From positions 992,001-1,056,000 of the forward strand of contig NZ_KB907308.1 of assembly GCF_000381925.1 (NCBI RefSeq): a stretch of DNA of 64,000 nt. Direction: 5' to 3'. The stretch comes from Nocardia sp. BMG111209 (GTDB taxonomy: Bacteria; Actinomycetota; Actinomycetes; Mycobacteriales; Mycobacteriaceae). The translations under genes and the position numbers were made by a program. Position 1 is the stretch's first letter, and each line of letters begins with the position of its first letter. Below, one piece after another: positions 33,478-41,611 of the stretch. The notes beneath the pieces were generated by a model. It did not search any database and was not told the DNA's origin. It saw only the letters and a program-made list of their open reading frames with translations.

Positions 33478-33667
33478 CCGCCTGCGGCGCAACACGACTG
33501 CACACCCGCTCGGCGCCGGCCGCCGATTTCCGGACCGGTACGCCACCAGTGCTAGGCTGGTCCGGTCCGGGCCGCCGACAGCGGCCCACCATTCCGCCCC
33601 AGTCCCCGGCGGAGCACGAACGAATGCTCTGTGAGACGGGTGACTTGACGATGCGTGGGAATGGCGG

Positions 33668-34408
33668 GTGGCCGTGGCGATGACGCCGAGCGACGGCCGT
33701 GCGGCGATCTCGGCCGGCGATCGTACGGCGGATCCGGCGGGCGATGCGCACGCTCCGATCCCGGTCGCCGGGCGGTTCCGGTTCTGGTTCGAGTCGCAGC
33801 GCTGGGAATGGTCGCCGGAGGTGTTCCGGATGCACGGATATCCGCCGGATGCGGTGCAACCGACCACGGCGTTGCTGCTGGCGCACAAACATCCGGACGA
33901 CCGCGACCATGTCGCCGCGGCGATCACCCGATCGGCCACCCGCGCGGTGCCGTTCTCGAGCCGGCACCGGGTCGTCGACACCGCGGGCCGGGTCCACACC
34001 GTGATGGTGGTCGCCGATCTCATCATCGACGCCGACGGACAGGCCATCGGGACCGAGGGGTTCTACGTCGACCTCGGCACCGTCGTCGCCGACACCGCTC
34101 GCGAGCTGTTCGATACGCGGCTGCCGGAGATCATCCGCACCCGCGCCGAGATCGAACAGGCCAAGGGGGTGCTGATGACCATGTACCGGATCGGCGCCGA
34201 TCAGGCGTTCGAGGTGCTGCGATGGCGGTCCCAGGAGACCAACATCAAGTGGCAGCTGCTGGCCGCCCGGCTGCTCGGTGATCTGCTCGAGGTGCCGCGC
34301 GTACCGGCGGAGGTGATCACCGCCTTCGATCATCTGCTGCTGACCGCGCATCTGCGAGTCCCGCCGGACCCGCCCGCCGGCGATCCGGATCCGCGCGGGG
34401 ACGACTGA
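33668..34408 (+). CDS. PAS-ANTAR regulator, 246 aa
   Basis: A PAS fold at ~35-140 (FRFWFESQRWEWSPEVFRMH, HKHPDDRDHVAAAI, RHRVVDTAGRVHTVMVVADL), then the ANTAR domain (ARELFDTRLPEIIRTRAEIE, QAKGVLMTMYRIGADQAFEV, LRWRSQETNIKWQLLAARLL). GTG 33668 or ATG 33680 may be the start. It lies 190 bp after the GAF-ANTAR gene on the same strand, so two RNA-binding regulators with different sensors sit side by side. Targets unknown; no canonical AxxGxx hexaloop pair was recognised nearby. Confidence 0.87.
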   Translation: MAVAMTPSDGRAAISAGDRTADPAGDAHAPIPVAGRFRFWFESQRWEWSPEVFRMHGYPPDAVQPTTALLLAHKHPDDRDHVAAAITRSATRAVPFSSRHRVVDTAGRVHTVMVVADLIIDADGQAIGTEGFYVDLGTVVADTARELFDTRLPEIIRTRAEIEQAKGVLMTMYRIGADQAFEVLRWRSQETNIKWQLLAARLLGDLLEVPRVPAEVITAFDHLLLTAHLRVPPDPPAGDPDPRGDD

Positions 34409-34813
34409 CCGCTCCGTTCGGACGGTCCGCCCGCGGTGGGACGAAACCGGCATTGCGACGAGTTCGCCCGGTCGCGGGCCCTACGCGCGGGACGTACGCG
34501 CCGGTACACTCGAAGTCCCTGCGTCTGAGCAATCGTCGTCGTACCGCCACCCCAGTTTGGCGCGTTTGCCCCGAGGTGGCGCGTTTTCCGCTGGCCTCAC
34601 CGTCCGGCAGCCACGACACTGAATCCGTGCCGCATCGGCGCAACAGTCGTTCCCGGGCCCGATCCGCCGCGATCGGGCTGCCGCCCCGCACCCGGGACCG
34701 CCGGGGGCACCGAGCCGGCGTGCCCCCGGCTCGGTGCTCGCCGCGAAACCCCGTGTGCGGCAGGCCGGGTGGACCATCGATCGGCTGAGTTTCCCGAGAC
34801 GAGAGGAGATACC
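34409..34813. other. Intergenic region with a strong hairpin
   Basis: About 400 bp without a credible gene; the open frames have random codon bias. The one clear structure is the 12-bp stem at 34707-34737. A possible -10 TACACT occurs near 34504, without a convincing -35. Confidence 0.45.
34707..34737 (+). other. 12-bp perfect hairpin 77 bp upstream of a small gene
   Basis: GCACCGAGCCGG (34707-34718), loop CGTGCCC, CCGGCTCGGTGC (34726-34737). No T tract follows on the plus strand. It lies between the ANTAR gene stop (34408) and the 63-aa gene (34814), so it could be a weak terminator, an attenuator, or an RNA target of the ANTAR proteins. Confidence 0.45.
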
Positions 34814-35005
34814 GTGCTGAACACCTGCGAATCCGCGACGGCGTACGTGATCGCCGAACTGGAGGCGAAGGGCACCGCCACACGCGAGGACTTCGACGTG
34901 CCGGCCATCGTCGCCACCACGTACGCCATCGCCGAGACCTGGGATTTCCGGGCGCTGGACCGGGGCACCTTCTGGAATATCGCGGCCAGCAACCTGCGCG
35001 CCTGA
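34814..35005 (+). CDS. Hypothetical small protein, 63 aa
   Basis: GTG 34814 follows GAGGAG at 6-7 bp. The protein starts MLNTCESATAYVIAELEAKG (GTG as Met) and ends FRALDRGTFWNIAASNLRA. It looks like a compact helical soluble protein: ATREDFDVPAIVATTYAIAE suggests a helix-turn-helix-like bundle, but there is no confident assignment. Its stop is 4 bp from the convergent AraC gene. Third-position GC and ribosome site make it likely real. Confidence 0.65.
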   Translation: MLNTCESATAYVIAELEAKGTATREDFDVPAIVATTYAIAETWDFRALDRGTFWNIAASNLRA

Positions 35006-35008
35006 ATC

Positions 35009-36007
35009 TCAGTCGCGGGGATCGGCCTGCAGGATGCGGGCCGCCAGCGTCCAGCGCCGCTCCGATCTGCGCATCGTGTCCGCGTCGGTGTAACCGAGCA
35101 GCCGCGCCTGCCGCCGGGGGCTCAACGGTCCCGCCGCGCCCGCCCGGGTCAGCCGGGCGCGCTCCAATTCCCGCCGCCACGTGGTCCCCGCCTCGGCGAG
35201 GCGCCGTTGCAGTGTCCGGGGACTGGTCGCCAGCCGGCGCGCCACCGCCGCCAGCGACGGGTCGCCGTCGTCCAGCGCGGCCGCCAGCGCGACCGCGACC
35301 CGCTGCGGCCAGGCCGTGGCCAGCGGCGGCGGGGGCGGCAGGGTCGCGGTCAGCGGTTGCAGAACCCGCGCCAGCACCGGATCGGCGGTCCGTTGCGGCA
35401 GTGCCAGATCGGCGGCGCTGAAGGTGATCGAATCCGAGTGTGCCTCGAATTCGATTGCGGCCGTGCCGAACACGTCGACGTAGGCACGATGGTCGCGGGG
35501 GGCGCGCTGCCGCAGCCGGACCCGGACCGGCGTCAGCGGGTCGTCGACGGTGCCGCGGGCGCGGGTGAGCACCGCCACCAGACCCCACAGCTGGATGAGG
35601 TCCCGGGCCCGGCCCGCGCCGTCGATCATCTCGAGCGACAGCGTGCTCTCCCGCTCGTCGTCGGCCACGAGATCGAACCGGTGATTGGTGGTGACGGCGC
35701 CGACATACGGTCCGCACGTGGCCAATCCGGCCCCGAGCGTGGCGGCGGTGGCGAACAGGTAGTCGTAGAGCCCGAGTACCCGCAGCCGGTAACGGGAGGC
35801 GACGCGCAACGCGACTTCCGGTTCGTCGAGCCACTTCTCGGCGATTTCCCACAGCCGGCCGAAGGTGCCGCTGGACAGATGCACCGGGCCGCCGGACAAC
35901 GCCCAGGCCGGGATGCCGCATTCGTGCAGCAGCGCAGCGGGATCCACGCCGGCGGCCGCGAGTTCGCCGATGACGAAACGGTGCAACAGCGCCACATCGG
36001 TGTTCAT
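35009..36007 (-). CDS. AraC-family regulator (Arabinose_bd type), 332 aa
   Basis: N-terminal domain (residues ~20-200) of the Arabinose_bd type found in OruR/ArgR-like AraC proteins: VALLHRFVIGELAAAGVDPA, LWEIAEKWLDEPEVALRVAS, YDYLFATAATLGAGLATC. The C-terminal HTH begins SLAAVARRLATSPRTLQRRL and continues TTWRRELERARLTRAG, then RRQARLLGYTDADTMRRSERRW, the second HTH helix pair. Its ATG overlaps the stop of the upstream paralogue (ATGA at 36004-36007). Together they look like a tandem duplication. Confidence 0.85.
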   Translation of the reverse strand: MNTDVALLHRFVIGELAAAGVDPAALLHECGIPAWALSGGPVHLSSGTFGRLWEIAEKWLDEPEVALRVASRYRLRVLGLYDYLFATAATLGAGLATCGPYVGAVTTNHRFDLVADDERESTLSLEMIDGAGRARDLIQLWGLVAVLTRARGTVDDPLTPVRVRLRQRAPRDHRAYVDVFGTAAIEFEAHSDSITFSAADLALPQRTADPVLARVLQPLTATLPPPPPLATAWPQRVAVALAAALDDGDPSLAAVARRLATSPRTLQRRLAEAGTTWRRELERARLTRAGAAGPLSPRRQARLLGYTDADTMRRSERRWTLAARILQADPRD

Positions 36008-36873
36008 CGCCGGACCCCCAGGGCGCGATCGAGCTCACGCCGCCAGCTGGTGCCCGCCTCGGACAGCCGGCGTTGCAGGGTGCGCGGGCTGATCGCCAGC
36101 CGCCGCGCCACCACCTCCAGCGACACCTCGCCGTCGGTGAGCGCGGCGCGCAGGGCGCCGGCCACCCGGCGGGGCCAGGCGGCCGGGAGTTCCGGTGGGG
36201 GCGGCAGGGTTTCGGCCAGCGGGCGCAGTACCTGCGCCAGCATCGGGTCGGCGGTGGTCAGCGGGCGGTCGAGATCTGCGGCGCGGAACGTCATGGTGTC
36301 CGCGTCGGCGCCGAATTCGATTCCGGCCGTGCCGAATACGTCGATACAGCGACGGTCGTCGCGAGGCGCGTTCTGCCGCAGCGTCACCCGCACCGGATCG
36401 AGCGGGCCCTCGACCACCCGCCGAGTGCGCGTCAACATCGCGGTCAGGCCCCACAATTGGACCAGATCGCGGCCCCGGCCCTCGCCCTCGATCATGTCGA
36501 GCACCACCGTGGCGCGGTCCTCGCCGTCGAATCGCAGGGCGGCACCGTGATTGGTGCTGACCGCGGTGATGTAGGGGCCGCAGGTCGCGAGTCCGGTGCC
36601 GACCGTGGCGGCGGTGGCGAACAGATAGTCGAACAACTCGGCCGTGCGCAGCGGATAACGAGTTCCGATGCGCAGCGGCAGATCCGGCTCACCGAGCCGA
36701 TCGCAGCCGATCTCCCAGAGCCGGGCGAACGTCGCACTCGGCAGGTGCACACCGGGTCCGCTCAGCGTCCACTCCGGAATGTCGCATTCGCGCAGGAGCG
36801 TGTCCCGATCCAGTCCGGCCGTGACGAGCTCGGACACCACGAATCGGTGCAACAGCGTCACATCCGTGCCCAT
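36004..36873 (-). CDS. AraC-family regulator lacking the second HTH, 289 aa (truncated paralogue)
   Basis: Parallel to the following gene over its whole length (VTLLHRFVVSELVTAGLDRD, FDYLFATAATVGTGLATC, DVFGTAGIEFGADADTMTF, SLEVVARRLAISPRTLQRRL), but it stops after RRELDRALGVRR, where AraC proteins normally have ~40 further residues with the second HTH. The stop coincides with the start of the next paralogue. It may have lost DNA binding or bind only weakly, possibly acting by heterodimerisation. Start at ATG 36873; the longer frame to 37386 belongs to antisense sequence of the next gene. Confidence 0.75.
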   Translation of the reverse strand: MGTDVTLLHRFVVSELVTAGLDRDTLLRECDIPEWTLSGPGVHLPSATFARLWEIGCDRLGEPDLPLRIGTRYPLRTAELFDYLFATAATVGTGLATCGPYITAVSTNHGAALRFDGEDRATVVLDMIEGEGRGRDLVQLWGLTAMLTRTRRVVEGPLDPVRVTLRQNAPRDDRRCIDVFGTAGIEFGADADTMTFRAADLDRPLTTADPMLAQVLRPLAETLPPPPELPAAWPRRVAGALRAALTDGEVSLEVVARRLAISPRTLQRRLSEAGTSWRRELDRALGVRR

Positions 36874-37000
36874 GCCCCTCCTGTACTCGTTCCGGCGAAC
36901 ATATCGGTACAGCTGTGGCCACGCTGCGAAACACCGTATCCGAAACGCGAGAACCGCGGAACCGGGCGGGGGCCGGCCGAACCGCCGCGGGCGATGTCCG

Positions 37001-37573
37001 TTATCGCGGTTCGGGTTCGAATCGCACGGTGCCGACCATCCGGCGGGCGAGTTCCTCCGGATCGTCTCCGCCGAGTTGCGATCCCACCAGCGCGCCCTCG
37101 CGCCACAGCGTGGCGAATCCGTGCACCAGCGACCAGGCGGCCAGCTGCACGGCCCGTCTCGATTGGGCGGTTGATCCCGGTTCGGCTGTACCGGAGCGCA
37201 ATTCGGTCCCCGAGCGCAGCCGCGCGGCGGCCAGCCGCTCGTCGTCGGCGCGCAGCAGATCGTGCCGGTACATGATGTCGAAATGCCCGGGATGGTTCCG
37301 CGCGAAGCGGATATAGGCCACCGCGACCTCGCGGAAATCGCCTGCGGCGGAATGTAGTTCGTCGGCGAGCAGGTCGAATCCGGCAATCGCCAGTTCGGTC
37401 AGCAAACCCTGCCGGTTGCCGAAGTGGTGGGCAGGCGCGGCGTGCGACACCCCGGCCCGCTGCGCCAGCGCGCGCAGCGACAGCCCGTCGACGCCCTCGG
37501 CCGCGATCTGCTCGGCGGCGGCGGTGAGCAGGACGGCGCGCAGGTCGCCGTGGTGATAGGCGCTCTTGGTCAT
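37001..37573 (-). CDS. TetR-family regulator, 190 aa
   Basis: HTH at residues ~8-55: YHHGDLRAVLLTAAAEQIAA, GLSLRALAQRAGVSHAAPAH, HFGNRQGLLTELAI. The C-terminus is a TetR_C WHG-type domain (YIRFARNHPGHFDIMYRHDL, AWSLVHGFATLWREGAL). ATG 37573 has AGGA 5 bp upstream; frames to 37642 would add 23 residues. It is divergent from the DoxX gene at 37668; repeated TTGAC/GTCAA half-sites in the 94-bp gap are candidate operators. It probably represses doxX. Confidence 0.88.
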   Translation of the reverse strand: MTKSAYHHGDLRAVLLTAAAEQIAAEGVDGLSLRALAQRAGVSHAAPAHHFGNRQGLLTELAIAGFDLLADELHSAAGDFREVAVAYIRFARNHPGHFDIMYRHDLLRADDERLAAARLRSGTELRSGTAEPGSTAQSRRAVQLAAWSLVHGFATLWREGALVGSQLGGDDPEELARRMVGTVRFEPEPR

Positions 37574-37601
37574 GATCCGATCCTGACCCATCATCTTGAC
37601 G

Positions 37602-37630
37602 TTGACAAGTTTACGGGGCGGATCTAATCT
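37602..37630 (+). promoter_or_regulatory. SigA-type promoter of the DoxX gene
   Basis: TTGACA (37602-37607), 17-bp spacer, TAATCT (37625-37630), about 38 bp before the ATG at 37668. Near-consensus. A TTGACA arm here and TGTCAA at about 37637-37642 make a wide inverted repeat around the -10 that a TetR dimer pair could use. Confidence 0.6.
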
Positions 37631-37667
37631 TTCCACTGTCAAGATTAACCGATATCAGGAGTCCCCG

Positions 37668-38102
37668 ATGGCACCACTGGTCGTACTTCTCGTCGTCACC
37701 GCGATCGCCCGGCTCGCCGGGTGGTTGCACCTGACCGGCTGGCTCGATTCCTGGCCGCACGCCGCCCGCCTCGGGCTGGCCGCCATGTTCCTGCTGACCG
37801 GCATCGCCCATTTCACCGAGCCGCGCCGCAGCGGCCTGATCGCGATGGTGCCGCCGCGACTACCGGCCGCCGCGACCCTCGTGACCGTCACCGGAATTCT
37901 CGAATTCGCCGGTGCGGCAGGGCTTCTCATCCCACCCGTGGCCCCGGTCGCGGCGATCTGCCTGGCGGTGCTGCTGCTGGTGATGTTCCCCGCCAACGTC
38001 CGCGCCGCCCGCGCCGATCTCGGCATCAAGAGCATGCCGCTGCCGCTGCGGACGGTCGTGCAGGTGGTCTTCCTCGGGGCGTGCGTCCTCGCGGCGCTGT
38101 GA
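37668..38102 (+). CDS. DoxX-family membrane protein, 144 aa
   Basis: Four membrane helices (APLVVLLVVTAIARLAGW, RLGLAAMFLLTGIAHF, AATLVTVTGILEFAGAAGLL, VAAICLAVLLLVMFPAN) with the DoxX-typical FTEPRRSGLIAMVPP after helix 2. ATG 37668 is preceded by AGGAG at 7 bp. DoxX-like proteins of mycobacteria work with thiosulfate sulfurtransferase and superoxide dismutase in oxidative-stress complexes; no such partner is adjacent. Controlled probably by the divergent TetR gene. Confidence 0.87.
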   Translation: MAPLVVLLVVTAIARLAGWLHLTGWLDSWPHAARLGLAAMFLLTGIAHFTEPRRSGLIAMVPPRLPAAATLVTVTGILEFAGAAGLLIPPVAPVAAICLAVLLLVMFPANVRAARADLGIKSMPLPLRTVVQVVFLGACVLAAL

Positions 38103-38121
38103 GCCCCCGGCGCTCAGGCTG

Positions 38122-38913
38122 TCAATCGACGGCGACGGGCACCAGCCGCTGCGCCTCGTCGAACAGCCACCGTTCGGCGATGCGTGCGGCGGCGAGCGCG
38201 GCCAGCGCGGCGGCGGCCAGCAGCATGTACATCACGACGATCTGATAGCGAATGGCCACCAGCGGATCCACCCCGGCGAGGATCAGGCCCGTCATCGCGC
38301 CGGGCAGGCTGATCAGCCCGACCACCTTCGTCGAGTCGATCACCGGTACCAGCGCTGTGCGCAGGGCGGAGCGGCGGTACGGCAGGAACGCCTCCTCGGC
38401 GGCCAGGCCGAGGCACAGCCGGGCCTCCACCTGCGGACGGGCGGCGATCGCGTCCTCGTGCACTCGGCGCAACGCGACCCCCGTGGCCTGCATGGCCCCG
38501 GAAACGATCATGCCGCCGACCGGGACCACCACCCGCGCCTCGGTGGAGATCACCCGCAACACCAGCAACACACCCAGGGTCAGCACCGCGCCGAAGGCGA
38601 CGCCGATCGTGGCGGCCCACACCGCATGCGGCAGCCCGGCGCCGCGGCGCCCGGCCACCTGCCCCGCCACCACGATCATCAGCGCCACCCAGGCCAGCCC
38701 GCCGGGCAGGCCGGTGTGCTGGAACAGCAGCAACAGGATCGCGCCGACCGCGATCAACTGCACCCCGGCCCGGGCGGCGGCGATGAGCAGCTCCCGGGTC
38801 AGCCGCAGCCGCTGGCGATAGGCGATCCCTGCCGCGAGCGCCACCAGCAGCAGCGAGGCCGCGACACCCCACCAGCTGGGTACCGACAGTGCGTGCGCTG
38901 TGTTCGTGTTCAC
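38122..38913 (-). CDS. FetB/YbbM-type ABC exporter permease, 263 aa
   Basis: Seven or so membrane helices of UPF0014. Signature segments: LIAAARAGVQLIAVGAILLL at the N-terminus, VPVGGMIVSGAMQATGVALR, then EEAFLPYRRSALRTALVPVI and the G-L-I-S-L-P-G-A-M-T-G-x-I-L-x-G motif, followed by VAIRYQIVVMYMLL. E. coli FetAB exports iron and improves hydrogen-peroxide resistance. GTG 38913 overlaps the stop of the ATPase gene (GTGA), forming a two-gene operon. Confidence 0.9.
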   Translation of the reverse strand: MNTNTAHALSVPSWWGVAASLLLVALAAGIAYRQRLRLTRELLIAAARAGVQLIAVGAILLLLFQHTGLPGGLAWVALMIVVAGQVAGRRGAGLPHAVWAATIGVAFGAVLTLGVLLVLRVISTEARVVVPVGGMIVSGAMQATGVALRRVHEDAIAARPQVEARLCLGLAAEEAFLPYRRSALRTALVPVIDSTKVVGLISLPGAMTGLILAGVDPLVAIRYQIVVMYMLLAAAALAALAAARIAERWLFDEAQRLVPVAVD

Positions 38914-39569
38914 CGGAACTCCCGTTCACCCAGCTCGCCGAGATGTGACAGCCGGCCCTGTTCCAGCAGCAGGATCTCGTCGGCCACGGTGCCGACGAAG
39001 ACGCTGTCGTGACTGACCAGGATGACGGCGCCACCGGCGGCGACGTGGCCGCGGATCAGGTCGGCGATCACCGCGGCGGCCTGCTCGTCCAGGGCCGAGG
39101 TGGGCTCGTCCAGCAGCAGCACCTCCGGCTGCACGGCCAGCCCGCGCGCCAGACAGACCCGCTGCGCCTCGCCGCCGGACAGTTCGGCACAGCGGCGATG
39201 CAGGAACGACTCCGGCAGTCCGGCGCGGGCCAGCAGCCCCACCACCTCGGCCTCGAGCAGATCCGAGCGGCCCACCCGCACCTCGTCCAGCACGATCTCG
39301 GCCAGCAGCACCGGCTGCTGGGGAATCAGCCCGACCCGGCGGCGCAACTCCAGCACGTCCAGCTCGGTCAGCGGCACACCGTCGAGGCCGATCACCCCCG
39401 ACGACGGCTCGGCCAGCCGGTTCAACAGCCGCAACAACGTGGTCTTACCGACCCCGCTGGGGCCGACCAGTGCCGTGCAGCGGCCGCCCGGGAAGACGAC
39501 GTCGAGGTCGGTGAACACCGTCCGATGGCCGTATGTCACCGAAACTTTGTCCAGGACAATGCTGTGCAC
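38910..39569 (-). CDS. ABC transporter ATP-binding protein, FetA-like, 219 aa
   Basis: A complete nucleotide-binding domain: Walker A GPSGVGKTTLL, Q loop IPQQPVLLAE, signature LSGGEAQRVCLARGL, Walker B VLLLDEPTSALD and switch His in VILVSHDSVF. GTG 39569 (VHSIVLDKVSVTYG) gives a normal N-terminus. Directly followed by the FetB-like permease with overlapping codons, so the pair forms one exporter, probably for iron or another metal. No regulator is adjacent. Confidence 0.9.
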   Translation of the reverse strand: MHSIVLDKVSVTYGHRTVFTDLDVVFPGGRCTALVGPSGVGKTTLLRLLNRLAEPSSGVIGLDGVPLTELDVLELRRRVGLIPQQPVLLAEIVLDEVRVGRSDLLEAEVVGLLARAGLPESFLHRRCAELSGGEAQRVCLARGLAVQPEVLLLDEPTSALDEQAAAVIADLIRGHVAAGGAVILVSHDSVFVGTVADEILLLEQGRLSHLGELGEREFR

Positions 39570-39613
39570 GCCCCCACCCTGCCCTACCCGCGACGCCCTC
39601 GCATCCCCGGGGG

Positions 39614-40522
39614 TCAGCGCATCGGGACGCCGTACTGCTCCTTCATCAGGTCCAGATGGACCCAATTGTCGACCTCCAGTACCGGTCGCAGCGCGCGCAG
39701 CCGATCCAGTGCCGACACCACCTCGTCCAGCCGCGGTGCGTAGATCGTTCCGAGCAGATCGAACCGGCCGATGGTGGCGGCGAGGAACCGGACGCCGGGC
39801 AGTTCCGCGACCAGCGGCGACAGTCCCGACACCCGGCCGCTGGCCCGCACCCCGAATCCGACGGCCACCTCGGCGTCGCCGTGTCCGGGGGCGAACAGCG
39901 CGCCGATCCGGACGATGCCCTCGTCGATGAGGCGCAGCACCCGCATCCGCGCCGTGCCGGGGGTGGTGTCGGCCGCGGCGGCCAGTACCGCGTAGGAGGC
40001 GCGGCCGTCCTCCTGCAACCGCGCGAGCAGGCGGCGATCGAGCGCGTCCAGGGTTGCCGCAGCGACCTTCTGCGGCTGGCCGGCGTCGATCATCAGATCG
40101 GAGTAGTACAGCGTGTTGGTGTCGCGCACGCCGTCGATGCTGCGGATGCGATCCAGCGCGCCGGCCAGTTCCGCCGCGTCGCCGCAGCGGATCTCCGCGA
40201 TCAGCGGATACCGCCCGCTGATCAGCGAGACGTACGGCACCTCGGGCAGGGCCGCCACTCGCGCGGCCACCTGCCGCACCGGCTGTTCGACGCTGATCGA
40301 GACGTGGGCCAGCGCCTCCAGCCCGACGGTGGCCGGGTGCACGATGCCGACGACGCGGGTGTGCCCCGATTCCAACAGCGCGTCGAGGCGTTTGGACACC
40401 GTCGGCCGAGACACGCCGAGGCGCGCCGACAGTTCGTTGCGGCCGATCCGCCCGTCCCGGCGGAGGTGATCGAGGATGCGGGCATCCAGGTGGTGGATGC
40501 CGATCGGACCCGGGGCGGTCAT
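39614..40522 (-). CDS. Lrp/AsnC-family regulator with two HTH modules, 302 aa
   Basis: Twice the usual length. The first module is HTH ILDHLRRDGRIGRNELSARL plus VSRPTVSKRLDALLESG and a sensor half (ALAHVSISVEQP, PYVSLISGRYPLIAEI). The second starts LDALDRRLLARLQEDGRASY with TTPGTARMRVLRLIDEG and ends in a RAM sensor domain (AEVAVGFGVRASGR, LAATIGRFDLLGTIYAPR). Lrp/AsnC proteins sense amino acids and form ring-like oligomers. It is divergent from the ABC importer and catabolic genes starting at 40771 and is the obvious regulator of that cluster. ATG 40522. Confidence 0.9.
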   Translation of the reverse strand: MTAPGPIGIHHLDARILDHLRRDGRIGRNELSARLGVSRPTVSKRLDALLESGHTRVVGIVHPATVGLEALAHVSISVEQPVRQVAARVAALPEVPYVSLISGRYPLIAEIRCGDAAELAGALDRIRSIDGVRDTNTLYYSDLMIDAGQPQKVAAATLDALDRRLLARLQEDGRASYAVLAAAADTTPGTARMRVLRLIDEGIVRIGALFAPGHGDAEVAVGFGVRASGRVSGLSPLVAELPGVRFLAATIGRFDLLGTIYAPRLDEVVSALDRLRALRPVLEVDNWVHLDLMKEQYGVPMR

Positions 40523-40626
40523 CCGAACTTAACAATCGACATCCGGTCCACCCCGGTTTTACAGATCGGCAGCACGGTCGCAATCTTCCGGCTACGCAGC
40601 GCCATCGATGCGAACATCTCTTTACA

Positions 40627-40640
40627 TTTCATCGATGAAA
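40627..40640. promoter_or_regulatory. Perfect 14-bp palindrome in the control region of the catabolic cluster
   Basis: TTTCATCGATGAAA, no mismatch, A/T-rich flanks, 27 bp upstream of the -35 of the transporter promoter and 105 bp from the regulator start. Size, symmetry and A/T-richness suit Lrp/AsnC recognition. The rest of 40523-40770 is unusually AT-rich for this genome. Confidence 0.6.
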
Positions 40641-40666
40641 CCCCTTGTCCGGCAACTAATTACGAC

Positions 40667-40695
40667 TAGACAAAACTTATCGCAATTTCTATGGT
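40667..40695 (+). promoter_or_regulatory. Promoter of the ABC importer/catabolic operon
   Basis: TAGACA (40667-40672), 17-bp spacer, TATGGT (40690-40695). The start would be near 40702 and the leader ~70 nt to GTG 40771 with AGGAG. The 14-bp palindrome is centred near -68, a position suited to activation. Confidence 0.5.
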
Positions 40696-40770
40696 TCAGC
40701 CACGGTCGAGACAGCGACCGATCGACGCGCAAACTTCGCACAACCGCCACCGCACCAACAGGAGATCGAC

Positions 40771-41607
40771 GTGATGAAAAAGCTGAAGCTGGTGGCAGCA
40801 GGGCTCGGTATCGCTCTGCTCGCCGCCGGGTGCGGCAGCGGATCCGCCGGCAGCAGCGCGCACGGGGCCGCACCCGCCGGACTGCTGAAGGACGGCGAGC
40901 TCCGGATCTGCACCGACCCGGAATATCCGCCGATGGAGTACTTCCCGGAGGGCAACACCACCGACCCGACCGGCTTCGACTCCGATGCCGCCCGCGCCCT
41001 GGCCGACCTCTGGCAGCTGAAGGTGACCTGGCAGGTCACCGCCTTCGACGGGCTGATGCCGGCATTGCAGGCCCAGCGCTGCGATGTGCTGTGGTCGGCG
41101 CTGTACATCAGCGCGGATCGCACCAAGGTGGCCGACGCCGCGCCGTTCCTGCACACCGGTCCGGGACTGCTCGTGCGCACGGGTGACACCCGCATCGCCA
41201 CCGCCGACGACCTGTCCGGCAAGACGGTCGCGGTGCAGGGCGGCGGCGTCAACGAGCAGACGCTGCAGAAACTTTCGGGCAAGTTCACCGCGGCCGGCCG
41301 GCCCGGCATCACGGTGCAGGCCTATCCGAAGACCGCGGAGACGGTCGCCGCCGTCACCAACGGCAAGGCGGACGCGCTGATCGAAACCGACGTCGCCGTG
41401 GTGGACATGGTGTCGAAGTCGGGCAAGGCGCTGACCGCGGTGCCGAACGTCTTCGCCGCCGAAACGGATTTCGGCGTGTACACCCGCAAGGGCTCACCGT
41501 TGTCCGCGCCGGCCGCCGAGGCGGTGCGCACGCTGGCGAAGAACGGCGCGCTGGGTGCACTGGCGACCAAGTACGGCCTGGACCCGGCGAGGGTCGCGCA
41601 GGGATAG
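40771..41607 (+). CDS. ABC transporter substrate-binding lipoprotein, polar amino acid type, 278 aa
   Basis: Lipoprotein signal peptide with lipobox LAAG-C21 (MMKKLKLVAAGLGIALLAAG). The mature protein is SBP_bac_3: ELRICTDPEYPPMEYFPEGN, GFDSDAARALADLWQLKVTW, FDGLMPALQAQRCDVLWSAL, YISADRTKVADAAPFLHTG, LSGKTVAVQGGGVNEQTLQK and DALIETDVAVVDMV. Fold family members bind basic or polar amino acids, opines or guanidino compounds. AGGAG lies 6 bp before GTG 40771; ATG 40774 is equally possible. First gene of the cluster transcribed rightward. Confidence 0.92.
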   Translation: MMKKLKLVAAGLGIALLAAGCGSGSAGSSAHGAAPAGLLKDGELRICTDPEYPPMEYFPEGNTTDPTGFDSDAARALADLWQLKVTWQVTAFDGLMPALQAQRCDVLWSALYISADRTKVADAAPFLHTGPGLLVRTGDTRIATADDLSGKTVAVQGGGVNEQTLQKLSGKFTAAGRPGITVQAYPKTAETVAAVTNGKADALIETDVAVVDMVSKSGKALTAVPNVFAAETDFGVYTRKGSPLSAPAAEAVRTLAKNGALGALATKYGLDPARVAQG

Positions 41608-41611
41608 CGCC

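Noticed and set aside
33478..33667. Hairpin ACCAG...CTGGT as an ANTAR RNA target
   Set aside because: The loop is seven bases and lacks the A-x-x-G pattern; no second hairpin beside it.
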